Assembly: GCF_043195105.1 (NCBI RefSeq)
Contig: NZ_JBAFWO010000012.1
Length of the DNA: 64,000 nt
Reading direction: 5' to 3' (one strand)
From: NCEH01 sp002257205
Lineage (GTDB): Bacteria; Pseudomonadota; Alphaproteobacteria; Rhizobiales; Xanthobacteraceae
Shown here: piece after piece, positions 8,712-17,454 of the stretch
How positions within the stretch are numbered: the stretch's first letter is position 1
How the letters are laid out: each line of letters begins with the position of its first letter
Position numbers and translations under genes: made by a program
The notes under the pieces: generated by a model
The model's database searches: none
Seen by the model: only the letters and a program-made list of their open reading frames with translations
What the model was told of the DNA's origin: nothing

Positions 8712-8962
8712 AACCGATCGACATTCAGCGGCATGGTGAATCGGCGAGGCGCCTGACGGCAGGTGCGCGCCATTGCCTTTCCTTGAGCGGTCGTGGTCTT
8801 TTGCGCGTCATGGCCGGGCGTGTCCTGGCCATCCCCGCCGGGCCGCCCGCGCCCACCTTGAAAAGCCGGTGCCAGCGGTGCCGCGTGGATGCACGGGACA
8901 CGCCCGGGCATGACGATTGTTTCCTATCAACGGCGTCAAGCCATCAATGTCGGTCGGTCCTA
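8709..8962 (+). mobile_element. MITE-like element, full-length copy 1
   Basis: This non-coding element of about 254 bp has near-perfect 17-bp terminal inverted repeats: TAGAACCGATCGACATT at the left and TAGGACCGACCGACATT read inward from the right (2 mismatches). Both ends carry CTAG. It contains an internal hairpin around 8808-8830 (CATGGCCGGGC..GGCCAT). Related copies lie at 9780-9928, 10878-11010 and 54820-55059. It fills the gap between two convergent genes and supplies both of their stop codons. Confidence 0.75.
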
Positions 8963-9034
8963 GCGCAGGCCGAAGAACGACAGCACGGCGAGAACGACCA
9001 CCACCAGGCCAACGATATAGATCAGATTGTTCAT
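8960..9034 (-). CDS. 24-residue single-pass membrane peptide
   Basis: This is a 24-codon ORF with an AAGAGG ribosome binding site 6 bases before its ATG. The peptide begins MNNLIY, continues as one hydrophobic helix rich in Val/Leu, and ends FFGLR. It would form a single-pass membrane microprotein. A well-formed EcfG-type promoter (GGAAC-N16-CGTT) lies about 30 bp upstream, strong support that it is expressed, probably under general stress. The TAG stop lies in the right terminal repeat of the MITE-like element. I know of similar tiny hydrophobic ORFs in Hyphomicrobiales but no assigned function. Confidence 0.7.
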   Translation of the reverse strand: MNNLIYIVGLVVVVLAVLSFFGLR

Positions 9035-9065
9035 GACGGGCCTCTTGTCTGGGGGATGCAGGGGC

Positions 9066-9090
9066 AACGTCTCGCGCCGCGTTGTGTTCC
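9066..9090 (-). promoter_or_regulatory. EcfG-type general stress promoter for the 24-aa peptide
   Basis: On the minus strand GGAAC (9090-9086) is followed after 16 bases by CGTT (9069-9066). This is the consensus of EcfG/RpoE2 promoters in alphaproteobacteria. The predicted 5' leader before the peptide ATG is about 25 nt. Confidence 0.65.
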
Positions 9091-9203
9091 GCTGAAGCCG
9101 AAGGTGGATGCCCGCCGCCGCCCGGCCTCGGGGGCTCGACTTCGACGCCCGGTTCGTGCTTGAGACGCGCCGTCGGCCCTCGGGGGCCGGGATTGGAGCC
9201 CGC

Positions 9204-9767
9204 ATGCACCGGACATTTCGCATCAGCCTGCTGGTGCCCGCCAGCCTCGCAGGCCTTTCAGCCGCGCCCGCCTTCGCCACCGAGGCGCAATGCAAGTTCG
9301 GCGGCGGCTTCCAGGTGATTTCGCGCGCGCGCACCGAGGCGCCGGGCGATGAGATCATCGCCCGCGCCGTGCCGGCCAGTGCCGCCGGCCCCTGCATCTT
9401 CTCCAAGCGCGCCGGAGACATCGAGATCAGCACGGCGGACGAGGCCGACACCGTGCTCGGCCTTGCCGGCGCGCACCTCGTGATGGATCGAGGAACCGGG
9501 CCGAGTCGCGACCTCGTGATCTATGATCTTGCGGCCCGCAAGGTCGCGCTCACGCTCCCCTATGACGACCAGGAGCCGGTGAAGATCACCGCTTCCGGCG
9601 CGACGCTCGCGGCGGTGACCGGCCCGGCGAGCGCCGCGACCTGTCCGAAGTTCAAGGAATATAAGGCGAACGGCCTCGGCGCGGTGCTGACGATCGAAAC
9701 CCGCATCGCCTTTCCCGGCCTTGCCCGCAGCCAGAGCGGCAAGCCCCGCTGCATCGCCCAGCAATGA
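9204..9767 (+). CDS. Hypothetical secreted protein
   Basis: The start at 9204 is chosen because GGAG lies 5 bases upstream and the product then begins with a classic Sec signal peptide (MHRTFRISLLVPASLAGLSA, cleavage after AFA). The mature protein of about 163 residues has four cysteines (CKFGG, GPCIF, ATCPK, PRCIA) that could form two disulfides in the periplasm. No known domain is recognised. The upstream ORF extension is arginine-rich shadow. The gene lies between a stress-type peptide gene and MITE copy 2. Confidence 0.65.
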   Translation: MHRTFRISLLVPASLAGLSAAPAFATEAQCKFGGGFQVISRARTEAPGDEIIARAVPASAAGPCIFSKRAGDIEISTADEADTVLGLAGAHLVMDRGTGPSRDLVIYDLAARKVALTLPYDDQEPVKITASGATLAAVTGPASAATCPKFKEYKANGLGAVLTIETRIAFPGLARSQSGKPRCIAQQ

Positions 9768-9779
9768 GGCGCGACGCTG

Positions 9780-9928
9780 GTGGTTTGACCCGCTGGATCC
9801 CCGCCGGTCCGCCTGCGCTGGCCTTGAAGAGCCGGTGCCAGCGGTGCCGCGTGGGTGCACGGGACAAGCCCCCGCATGACGATTGTCTCCTGCAACGACG
9901 TCAAACCAGGAATGTCGATCGGACCTAG
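9780..9928 (+). mobile_element. MITE-like element, right-half copy 2
   Basis: This copy matches the right half of copy 1 closely (for example GAGCCGGTGCCAGCGGTGCC and the GCATGACGATTGT stretch) and ends in the same terminal repeat with CTAG at 9925-9928. The left end is missing. Its terminal CTA is the stop codon of the convergent gene at 9925-10677. Confidence 0.7.
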
Positions 9929-10677
9929 CGCTCGGTGAAGAAGGTCATCAGCACCTTGTCTTCGTCGCCGGTGAGGCACAGGAAGCGATGCACCTTGTCG
10001 GTCTTGTCGCGCTGGATATAGGCCTCGCCCATCAGCACATGGCGCACCCGCTCGGTACCGACGGTCGAATCGGCCTCGGCGACGGTGAGGCCGTCCACGT
10101 CGATGAAGATGTCCTCGATCGAGGGCGAGCGCTGGCGCAGCACCGCCAGGGCCCGCAGCTTGCAGGTGCGCACCAGGGCGGTGTCGGAAGAGGCGGGCAC
10201 CTCTGCCTTGTCCTTGGGTACATCGGCCTCGGAGCCGGGAGGCGCGGGCACCGGTGCCGGTTGCGGCAAGGGCGCGGCGGACGGCGCGGCGGACGGCGAT
10301 GACGGCGCGGCCGATGGGCTTGCGGGGGCTTGCGCCTGCGGGACCGCGGCCTGCGCCAGATGCATCGCCGCGCCGGTCGCGGACAAACGGGGTTCGTGCA
10401 GCTGAAGCCCGGACCGGGACGCAAGCGGCGTTGGCGCCCGCGCTTCGGCCGGAAAGGCCGGTTCCGCCATCACGGCGAGGGCGGTGAGGCAGACCAGCGC
10501 CAGCACCAGCAGAACCACAAGCGGACGCGTGATGGCGCGCGTTGAGAGCAGCGGGATGCGGGTATCGCGATCCAACGCCGCCGCCGCGCGGTCGAGCCGG
10601 CGTTGCGCGGCGCCCGGAGGCGGGCAAGGGGGATGGCTGGGATCGGGATGCCAGATCCGTCCGGTCTGAGGTCGCAT
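9925..10677 (-). CDS. Hypothetical membrane-anchored protein with Pro/Ala-rich linker
   Basis: The 250-residue product has a Pro-rich cytoplasmic N-terminus, one TM helix (LVVLLVLALVCLTALAVMA, about residues 52-71) and a long Ala/Pro/Ser linker (roughly 105-165). It ends in a compact C-terminal domain of about 80 residues (CKLRALAVLRQRSPSIEDIFIDVDG...VHRFLCLTGDEDKVLMTFF). An AAGGA sequence 6 bases before the ATG supports the start. The topology suggests a periplasmic domain tethered through cell-wall space. No family is recognised and no function can be given. Confidence 0.65.
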   Translation of the reverse strand: MRPQTGRIWHPDPSHPPCPPPGAAQRRLDRAAAALDRDTRIPLLSTRAITRPLVVLLVLALVCLTALAVMAEPAFPAEARAPTPLASRSGLQLHEPRLSATGAAMHLAQAAVPQAQAPASPSAAPSSPSAAPSAAPLPQPAPVPAPPGSEADVPKDKAEVPASSDTALVRTCKLRALAVLRQRSPSIEDIFIDVDGLTVAEADSTVGTERVRHVLMGEAYIQRDKTDKVHRFLCLTGDEDKVLMTFFTER

Positions 10678-10877
10678 GTGATGTCCTTGGTGCGTGGTCT
10701 GATACCAACGCCCGGACAGGCCTTTTTGTGCCGCCCGACCTTTGCCGGACCGGGTTCATCGCACGGCCACGGTGCCCGCATCCGGCCCCTGATGCCGGGT
10801 TCTCCTCCCCGGTGGGCGCCTGTGGACGGGCGCATTTACGGCGCGCACCGGGCGCATATTGGCGCCGGTGCAGGAGA

Positions 10878-11010
10878 GATCGTCATGCCCGGGCTTGTCC
10901 CGGCCATGACGCGCAAAAGACGACGACCGGTCAAAGAAAGACAATGACGCGCACCTGCCGTCAGGCGTCTCGACGATCCACCACGCCACTTAATGCCGAT
11001 CGGCCCGTAG
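10878..11010 (-). mobile_element. MITE-like element, left-half copy 3
   Basis: Read on the minus strand, this segment starts with a diverged left terminal repeat and continues with GGCAGGTGCGCGTCATTG, as in copy 1. It then ends at the central hairpin (CATGCCCGGGCTTGTCCCGG). The right half is missing. Together with the rest of 10678-11101 the gap contains no convincing gene. Confidence 0.65.
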
Positions 11011-11101
11011 GCCGTGCCGTTCGCGCGTTCGCCGATGCGTTTTCGCCGAAGATTCAGCACCCGCCGCGACAGCGCCCGTGCGCGCGACGGGGCCGCGCGG
11101 A

Positions 11102-11398
11102 TCAGCGCTTCTCGTTGCTGCCCTCGCTCGCCTCGTCCGCGCCGTCCCCGTCTTCTTCTGCGTCCTCGCCATCCTCGTCCTCGTCGTCGGAGGGGGCGAT
11201 CAGGCGGTCGAGGCAATCCATGAATTCATCGCCGATCTGCTCCACCGTCTCGCTGTCGAGCGCGGGGTCGCACGGCAGGACGAAGCGCTGCTCGCCCTCG
11301 TCGGTGGTCACATCGAGGATCAGCGCGCTCGGCATGTCCTCGGGGTGCAGGAAGCTGATCCGCAGGCCGGTGAGGATCAGGGCGGGGATATCGGCCAT
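11102..11398 (-). CDS. Small acidic hypothetical protein
   Basis: Starting at the ATG at 11398 gives 98 residues. The N-terminal 65 residues look folded (MADIPALILTGLRISFLHPED...DVTTDEGEQRFVLPCDPAL), and the C-terminus is a run of Asp/Glu. The upstream 16-residue extension is unlikely to be translated. No domain is recognised. It is divergent from the acyltransferase gene with about 150 bp between them. Confidence 0.6.
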   Translation of the reverse strand: MADIPALILTGLRISFLHPEDMPSALILDVTTDEGEQRFVLPCDPALDSETVEQIGDEFMDCLDRLIAPSDDEDEDGEDAEEDGDGADEASEGSNEKR

Positions 11399-11547
11399 CT
11401 GGCGCTCCGAGGGTAGGGGGTGCGGTGACTGGGCAGGAGGTAGCACGAATTGCGCCCGCCCACACCGCCCGCCACGCTCGCGTCACACACGATGGGACCG
11501 GCGGCGGGTTGCCGGGCGGCGGGCGAGTGGCCTAAAGCATCTGCCCG

Positions 11548-13569
11548 ATGACCTACCGCCTGGATATCGACGGCGTCCGCGCCATAGCCGTGCTGAGCGT
11601 CCTGCTGTTTCACCTCGGCGTTCCCGGCGTGCCCGGCGGGTTCGTGGGCGTCGATGTGTTCTTCGTGATCTCGGGCTATCTCATCACCGCGAACATCGTG
11701 GCCGACGTGCGCGGCGGCACGTTCTCGCTGCTGCGCTTCTATGATCGCCGCATCCGCCGCATCGTGCCGGCGCTGACGCTCGTGGTGCTGGCGACGCTGG
11801 CGGTGGGCTATTTCATCCTCACGCCGGGCGATTATGCGGTGCTCGGCCGCAGCGCGGCCTATGCGGCGGGCGGGCTCTCGAATTTCTTCTTTCTGCGCAA
11901 CACCGGCTATTTCAATGCAGCGGCGGAAACCATGCCGCTGCTCCACACCTGGTCGCTCGGGGTGGAGGAGCAATTCTATGTGATCTGGCCGCTGCTGCTG
12001 GTGGCGGCGCTGCGAGTCTCGGCGCGCTGGCCGCGCCTGGTGCCGGCGCTGATGGGCGCGCTGATCCTCGCGAGCTTCGCCTATGCGGTGCAGAAGGTGG
12101 GCACCAATCCCAAGAGCGCGTTCTACCAGCCCTGGACGCGGGCCTGGGAACTGGCGGTCGGCGGCGCCCTGGTGTTCATTCCCGCCGCCTGGACCGGCGC
12201 GATATCGGCCCGGCTCGGCGATCTGCTGAAGCTTGCGGGGCTCCTCGCCATTCTCGCGCCGATCCTGCTGCTGACGGCGCAGAGCCCGTTCCCCGGCGCC
12301 AATGCGCTCGCCCCCGTGCTCGGCACGGCGCTGCTGCTGCTGCCCACGCCCGCGCCGACCCGAATGGCGCGGGTGCTGGCGCTGGAGCCGCTGCCGTTCG
12401 TCGGGCGCATCTCCTATTCGCTCTATCTGTGGCACTGGCCGATCATCGTGCTGATGCGCCATTATCAGAATGGCGCGCGGCTGGACCTGGCCTGGGGCGC
12501 GGCGGCGCTGGTGCTGTCTATCCTCGCCGCATGGCTCTCGTGGCGGTTCGTGGAACAGCCGTTCCGCCACATGCGGCCGGCGCCGCGCCTCAGCATCGGC
12601 GCCGGAGCGCTGACGGCCGGCGTGGTCGCGGCGGTGGGGCTCGGGCTGTTCTTCTCCGGCGGGCTGCCCGGCCGGGTCTCCCCGCAGCTCCAGGCCATGG
12701 GATCGAAGGACCGCATGTGGGGCTGGGCCTGCCCACAGCACGTGCCCGAAGGACCCGCCAAGGGCCTGTGCGCCGCCGGCGCGCCTTGGGCGAGCGCCGG
12801 GACGCGGGCGATCATCTGGGGCGACAGCCATGCCGAGCAGCTGATGCCGATGCTGGATGTCGCGGGGCGGCAGGCGGACACGGCCATCGCCTTGTTCCGC
12901 GCCTGCCCGGCGATCATCGAGGCCGGCGGCATCCGGCGCGATTTCGCGGGCATCCCGACCTATAATGAGGATTGCCGCGCCTCGCGCGCGGCGGTGCTGG
13001 CCCTGCTGAAGGCGGCGCCCGACATCTCGCTGGTGATCCTTGCCGGCGCGTGGCCGTCTACGGCGCAGAATCTCTATCGCCATCCCGGCGAGGCGGTGGG
13101 CTTCGAGGCGGGCCGCCGCCTGCTTCTGGAAGGGTTCGACGATCTGATGCCACGCCTCGCCGCGCCTGGACGGCGGGTGCTGGTGATGGCGGATATTCCC
13201 CATTGGGCGAGCGATCCGGTGCCGTGCGTGGTGGCCAATGACGGGTCGCTGCTGCGCGCGCCCTGCACCCGCACCGTGAACCGGCTCGCCCCGCCGGATT
13301 ACGATTCCTGGCAGCGCGATGTGAACGACGTGTTCCGGTCCATGCGCGGGCGCTATGGGGATGCCACCATCGCCATTCCGGCCGATGCGCTGTGCGGGCC
13401 GCAGAGTTGCCAATCCATCGTGGAGGGCGAGTTCTTTTATTATGATCTCGACCATGTCCGCCGCAATCTCTCGCCCGCCGCGACGCGGGCGCTGGCGGAA
13501 CGACTCGGCCTTGCGGATCTGCTGCGCGGTGGGGAACCGCGCGTCGCAGGTCCGCGCGCGGACAAATAG
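11548..13569 (+). CDS. OafA/PatA-type acyltransferase with SGNH hydrolase domain
   Basis: This 673-residue integral membrane acyltransferase-3 protein carries a C-terminal SGNH domain, the architecture of O-acetyltransferases acting on surface polysaccharides. The N-terminal half has YRLDIDGVRAIAVLSVLLFH, GVDVFFVISGYLIT and the RIRRIVPA segment, then LLHTWSLGVEEQFY, with about 10 TM helices. The periplasmic tail contains the SGNH block I GDSHAEQL near residue 427. There are no polysaccharide genes nearby, so the acceptor (O-antigen, exopolysaccharide or peptidoglycan) is unknown. Confidence 0.92.
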   Translation: MTYRLDIDGVRAIAVLSVLLFHLGVPGVPGGFVGVDVFFVISGYLITANIVADVRGGTFSLLRFYDRRIRRIVPALTLVVLATLAVGYFILTPGDYAVLGRSAAYAAGGLSNFFFLRNTGYFNAAAETMPLLHTWSLGVEEQFYVIWPLLLVAALRVSARWPRLVPALMGALILASFAYAVQKVGTNPKSAFYQPWTRAWELAVGGALVFIPAAWTGAISARLGDLLKLAGLLAILAPILLLTAQSPFPGANALAPVLGTALLLLPTPAPTRMARVLALEPLPFVGRISYSLYLWHWPIIVLMRHYQNGARLDLAWGAAALVLSILAAWLSWRFVEQPFRHMRPAPRLSIGAGALTAGVVAAVGLGLFFSGGLPGRVSPQLQAMGSKDRMWGWACPQHVPEGPAKGLCAAGAPWASAGTRAIIWGDSHAEQLMPMLDVAGRQADTAIALFRACPAIIEAGGIRRDFAGIPTYNEDCRASRAAVLALLKAAPDISLVILAGAWPSTAQNLYRHPGEAVGFEAGRRLLLEGFDDLMPRLAAPGRRVLVMADIPHWASDPVPCVVANDGSLLRAPCTRTVNRLAPPDYDSWQRDVNDVFRSMRGRYGDATIAIPADALCGPQSCQSIVEGEFFYYDLDHVRRNLSPAATRALAERLGLADLLRGGEPRVAGPRADK

Positions 13570-13620
13570 GATTGCGCGCGCCGGCTTGCTTTTCGTGACG
13601 TTTGGCGAGGCGACAGGCGC

Positions 13621-13634
13621 ATGATGTGCGTCAA
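13621..13634. promoter_or_regulatory. Putative Fnr/FixK-type box upstream of the exporter operon
   Basis: ATGATGTGCGTCAA matches the TTGA-N6-TCAA consensus of Crp/Fnr-family regulators at seven of eight positions. It lies 74 bp before the hlyD-type start codon. On its own it is weak, but stronger matches lie at the two next promoters of this block. Confidence 0.4.
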
Positions 13635-13707
13635 TGATAGGGCAGCGATGCTGAGCTAAATCAGTCAGCCTCCGCCTGTCGCATTTTCTGTTCGCAGGAG
13701 CCCATCC

Positions 13708-14739
13708 GTGCGCTGCCGTCCGATCGCACTCCTCTTCGCGCTCCAGATCGCCCTTGCCGCGCTCTGCGCGGGTCCTGTTGTTGCACAGGAGCCCAAGACC
13801 CTCGGTGACCGCCTGCACGGCCTCTGGCAGAAGCTCGCCGGGAGCAAGCTGCCGGCGGATATCTCCACCACCAACGGGCGGCTCGAGGCCGAGCAGGTGC
13901 TGATCTCCGCCAAGTTCGCCGGCCGGGTGCTCCAGGTGCTGGTGGAAGAGGGCCAGACGGTGGACCAGGGCGCGGTGGTCGCGCGCATGGACACGGCGGA
14001 GCTCGACGCCCAGCTTGCCGGTGCCGAGGCCCAGGTGCGCCGCGCCGAGAAGGCCATGACGGAGTCGCAGGCGGCCATTACCCAGCGCGAAAGCGAAGTG
14101 CTGCTCGCCCATCAGGAATATGAACGGGCCGCCACCCTGAGCGCGCGCGGCTACGGCACCATCCAGGTGCTGGACCAGCGGCGCAGCCAGATGAACGTGG
14201 CCGAAGGCGCCAAGCGGGCGGCGCAGGCCAGCTTCGACCAGGCACAGGCCGCCGCCGACACCGCTCGCGCGGAGGTGGCGCGCATCCGCTCCCAGCTCGA
14301 CGATTCCGTGCTCACCGCGCCCCGGCGCGGCCGCATCGAATATAAACTCGTGCAATCGGGCGAGGTGGTGGGCGCCGGCGCGCCGATCGCGACCCTGCTC
14401 GACCTGTCGGACGTCTATATGACCGTGTTCCTGCCCGCCCGCGTGGCCGGGCGGCTCGGCATCGGCGATGAGGCGCGGATCGTGCTCGATCCGGCACCGG
14501 ATTATGTGATCCCGGCGACCGTCTCCTTCGTCGCCACGGAAGCCCAGTTCACCCCCAAGACGGTGGAAACGGCGGACGAGCGCGAGAAGCTGATGTTCCG
14601 CGTCAAGCTGAAGATCGCGCCGAGCCTGCTGAAGCAATATGAGGCGCAGGTGAAAACCGGGGTGCGCGGCAGCGCCTTCGTGCGCACCAGCCGCACAGCG
14701 GTGTGGCCCGCCGAGCTTGCCGTGAAGCTTCCCCAATGA
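13708..14739 (+). CDS. HlyD/YhiI-family membrane fusion protein
   Basis: This is the periplasmic adaptor of an ABC exporter. The 343-residue protein starts at a GTG with CAGGAG seven bases upstream. It has a signal peptide (LLFALQIALAALCAGPVVAQ), a biotinyl-lipoyl half-motif (VLISAKFAGRVLQVLVEEGQTVDQGAVVARMD), a coiled-coil hairpin of about 110 residues with heptad Ala/Gln/Glu, and the second lipoyl half (DDSVLTAPRRGRIEYKLVQSGEVV). Its stop overlaps the ATPase start by ATGA. The trio resembles the yhiI-rbbA-yhhJ set of E. coli. Confidence 0.9.
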   Translation: MRCRPIALLFALQIALAALCAGPVVAQEPKTLGDRLHGLWQKLAGSKLPADISTTNGRLEAEQVLISAKFAGRVLQVLVEEGQTVDQGAVVARMDTAELDAQLAGAEAQVRRAEKAMTESQAAITQRESEVLLAHQEYERAATLSARGYGTIQVLDQRRSQMNVAEGAKRAAQASFDQAQAAADTARAEVARIRSQLDDSVLTAPRRGRIEYKLVQSGEVVGAGAPIATLLDLSDVYMTVFLPARVAGRLGIGDEARIVLDPAPDYVIPATVSFVATEAQFTPKTVETADEREKLMFRVKLKIAPSLLKQYEAQVKTGVRGSAFVRTSRTAVWPAELAVKLPQ

Positions 14740-17453
14740 GCGCGGCGGCGGTCCGCTTCGCGGGCGTCGTGCATCATTATGGCAAGACGCTCGCGCTCGA
14801 CGGCGTCGATCTTGAGATCCCCGCCGGCTGTATGACCGGGCTCATCGGCCCGGACGGGGTCGGCAAATCCACCTTGCTCTCGCTCGCGGCCGGCATCACC
14901 AAGATCCAGGCCGGCTCGGTCGAGGTGCTGGGCGCCGACATGGCGAACCGCGCGGCGCGGCGCGTCACCGGCGCGCGCATCGCCTTCATGCCCCAGGGGC
15001 TGGGCCGCAATCTCTATCCCACGCTGTCGGTGGCGGAAAACCTCGACTTCTTCGGCCGCCTGTTCGGCCAGGGCGCGGCCGAGCGGCGCGCACGCAGCGC
15101 CGAGCTGCTCGCCGCCACCGGCCTAGCGCCCTTCGCCGACCGGCCGGCGGGCAAGCTCTCCGGCGGCATGAAGCAGAAGCTTGGCATCTGCACGGCGCTG
15201 ATCCACGATCCCGATCTGCTGATCCTCGACGAGCCCACCACCGGCATCGACCCGCTCTCGCGCCGCCAGTTCTGGGATCTCGTCGCCCGCATGCGGGCGC
15301 GGCGGCCGGGCATGAGCGTTATCGTCGCCACCGCTTATATGGAGGAGGCGGACGCGTTCGACTGGCTCGCCGCCTTGCACGACGGCCATGTCATCGCCAG
15401 TGGTAGCCCGCGGGAAATCAAGGTCCGCACCGGCGAAACCAATCTGGAACGCGCCTTCGTGGCGCTGCTGCCGGAAGACGCGCGCAGCACCGACGGGCCG
15501 GTGGTGGAGCGCCCGCGCGTGCCGCAGGACGGCGTGCCGGCGATCGAGGCGGAAGGGCTCACCTGCCGCTTCGGCGCCTTCACGGCCGTGGACCATGTGA
15601 GCTTTCGCATCGAAAAGGGCGAGATCTTCGGCTTCCTCGGCTCCAACGGCTCGGGCAAGAGCACCACCATGAAGATGCTCACCGGCCTGTTGCCGGCGAG
15701 TGAGGGCGAAGCGCGCCTGTTCGGGCAGAAGCTCGACGCCGGCGACATGGAGACGCGCCGCCGCGTCGGCTACATGTCCCAGGCCTTCTCGCTCTACAGC
15801 GAATTGACGGTGCGGCAGAATTTGATGCTGCACGCGCAATTGTTCGAGCTGCCGCCCGACACCATCGGGCCGCGCGTCACGGAGATGCTGACACGGTTCG
15901 ACCTTTCGGATGTCGCCGATACGCGGCCGGAAAGCCTGCCGCTCGGCATCCGCCAGCGCCTGCAGCTCGCGGTGGCGATCATCCACCGGCCGGAAATCCT
16001 GATCCTGGACGAGCCGACCTCCGGCGTCGATCCGGTGGCGCGGGACGGCTTCTGGCGCGAGCTGATCGCTCTGTCGCGCGATGATGGGGTGACCATCTTC
16101 CTCTCCACCCATTTCATGAACGAGGCCGAGCGCTGCGACCGCATCTCGCTGATGCACCAGGGCAAGGTTCTGGCGGTCGGAACGCCGGACGAACTGAAGG
16201 CGCAGCGCCACACGCAATCGCTGGAAGAGGTGTTCATCGCCGTGCTGGAACAGGCCGGCATGGGGCAGGAGGGCGACGCGGCCGCGCCCGAGGCCGCCGT
16301 CCCGGTCTCCTCCGGCCCACCGCGCCGGGTCGATCCGCGCCGCCTGTGGGCCTATGCGTGGCGCGAGACGCTGGAGATCCTGCGCGATCCCGCCCGCCTC
16401 GCCTTCGCCTTCATCGGCCCGGTGCTGCTGCTGTTCACCTTCGGCTATGGCGTGTCGTTCGACGTGGAGCATCTGCCCTATGCCGCCTTCGACCAGGACC
16501 AGAGCGCCCAGAGCCGGCAATTGCTCGAAAGCTTCCAGGGCTCGCGCTATTTCACCGAGAAGGCGCCCATCACCTCCACCACGCAGCTCGACACCCGCAT
16601 GAAGAGCGGGGAACTCTCGGTGGCGATCGAGGTGCCGACGGATTTCGGCAAGCAATTGCAGCGCAATCGCCAGCCCGAGGTGGGCGTGTGGGTGGACGGG
16701 GCCATGCCGTTCCGCGCCGAGACCACGCGCGGCTATGTCTCGGGCATCGCCCAGACCTATATGGCGGACGAGGTGCTGCGCCGTTATGGCCATGCGGTGC
16801 CGCTCTATCCCATCGAGATCGACACCCGCTTTCGCTACAATCAGGCGTTCAAGAGCGTGAACGCCATCGTGCCGAGCGTGATCGTGCTGATGCTGGTGCT
16901 GATCCCGGCGGTGATGACCGCGCTCGGCATCGTCAAGGAGAAGGAGACCGGCTCCATCTCCAATTTCCAATCCACCCCGGTGACCAAGGTGGAATTCCTG
17001 CTCGGCAAGCAATTGCCGTATGTGTTCATCGCCTTCCTGAGCTTCCTGTCGCTGGTGCTGCTGGCGATCCTGTTCTTCCAGGTGCCGCTGAAGGGCTCGT
17101 TCGCGACCCTCGCGCTCGGCTCGCTCGCCTATGTGTTCGCGACCACCGGCTTCGGCCTGTTCGTCTCCAGCTTCGTTTCCAGCCAGGTGGCGGCGATCTT
17201 CGCCACGTCTATCCTCGCCATTCTGCCGGCGGTGAATTTCTCCGGCCTGCTGGTGCCGGTGTCCTCGCTTTCCGGCGGCGCGCGGCTGATGGGGCTTGCC
17301 TTTCCGGCCGCCTGGTATCAGCCGGTGAGCGTCGGGGTGTTCGCGAAGGCGCTCGGCCTTGCCGATCTGTGGCCCAATATCGTGGTGCTGGTGCTGTTCG
17401 CGCTCGGCTTCATCGGCGCGGCGGTGCTCGCGCTGCGCAAGCAGGGGGCCTGA
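14736..17453 (+). CDS. RbbA-like ABC transporter: two ATPase domains fused to an ABC-2 permease
   Basis: This 905-residue single chain has ATPase domain 1 (residues about 5-235, Walker A GPDGVGKST, signature LSGGMKQ, Walker B LLILDEPT). ATPase domain 2 (about 270-500) has Walker A GSNGSGKST and Walker B LILDEPTSGVDP. A C-terminal ABC-2 permease half with six TM helices starts near residue 545. The second signature is degenerate (LPLGIRQR). The start at 14736 overlaps the adaptor stop. The architecture matches RbbA/YhiH, which in E. coli was described as ribosome-associated; as a transporter it would export an unknown substrate with its HlyD and YhhJ partners. Confidence 0.9.
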   Translation: MSAAAVRFAGVVHHYGKTLALDGVDLEIPAGCMTGLIGPDGVGKSTLLSLAAGITKIQAGSVEVLGADMANRAARRVTGARIAFMPQGLGRNLYPTLSVAENLDFFGRLFGQGAAERRARSAELLAATGLAPFADRPAGKLSGGMKQKLGICTALIHDPDLLILDEPTTGIDPLSRRQFWDLVARMRARRPGMSVIVATAYMEEADAFDWLAALHDGHVIASGSPREIKVRTGETNLERAFVALLPEDARSTDGPVVERPRVPQDGVPAIEAEGLTCRFGAFTAVDHVSFRIEKGEIFGFLGSNGSGKSTTMKMLTGLLPASEGEARLFGQKLDAGDMETRRRVGYMSQAFSLYSELTVRQNLMLHAQLFELPPDTIGPRVTEMLTRFDLSDVADTRPESLPLGIRQRLQLAVAIIHRPEILILDEPTSGVDPVARDGFWRELIALSRDDGVTIFLSTHFMNEAERCDRISLMHQGKVLAVGTPDELKAQRHTQSLEEVFIAVLEQAGMGQEGDAAAPEAAVPVSSGPPRRVDPRRLWAYAWRETLEILRDPARLAFAFIGPVLLLFTFGYGVSFDVEHLPYAAFDQDQSAQSRQLLESFQGSRYFTEKAPITSTTQLDTRMKSGELSVAIEVPTDFGKQLQRNRQPEVGVWVDGAMPFRAETTRGYVSGIAQTYMADEVLRRYGHAVPLYPIEIDTRFRYNQAFKSVNAIVPSVIVLMLVLIPAVMTALGIVKEKETGSISNFQSTPVTKVEFLLGKQLPYVFIAFLSFLSLVLLAILFFQVPLKGSFATLALGSLAYVFATTGFGLFVSSFVSSQVAAIFATSILAILPAVNFSGLLVPVSSLSGGARLMGLAFPAAWYQPVSVGVFAKALGLADLWPNIVVLVLFALGFIGAAVLALRKQGA

Positions 17454-17454
17454 G

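Noticed and set aside
11377..14736. A 1119-codon minus-strand open frame across the acyltransferase and hlyD genes
   Set aside because: It mirrors genuine coding on the plus strand, shows His/Arg/Gln-rich composition and no recognisable domain.
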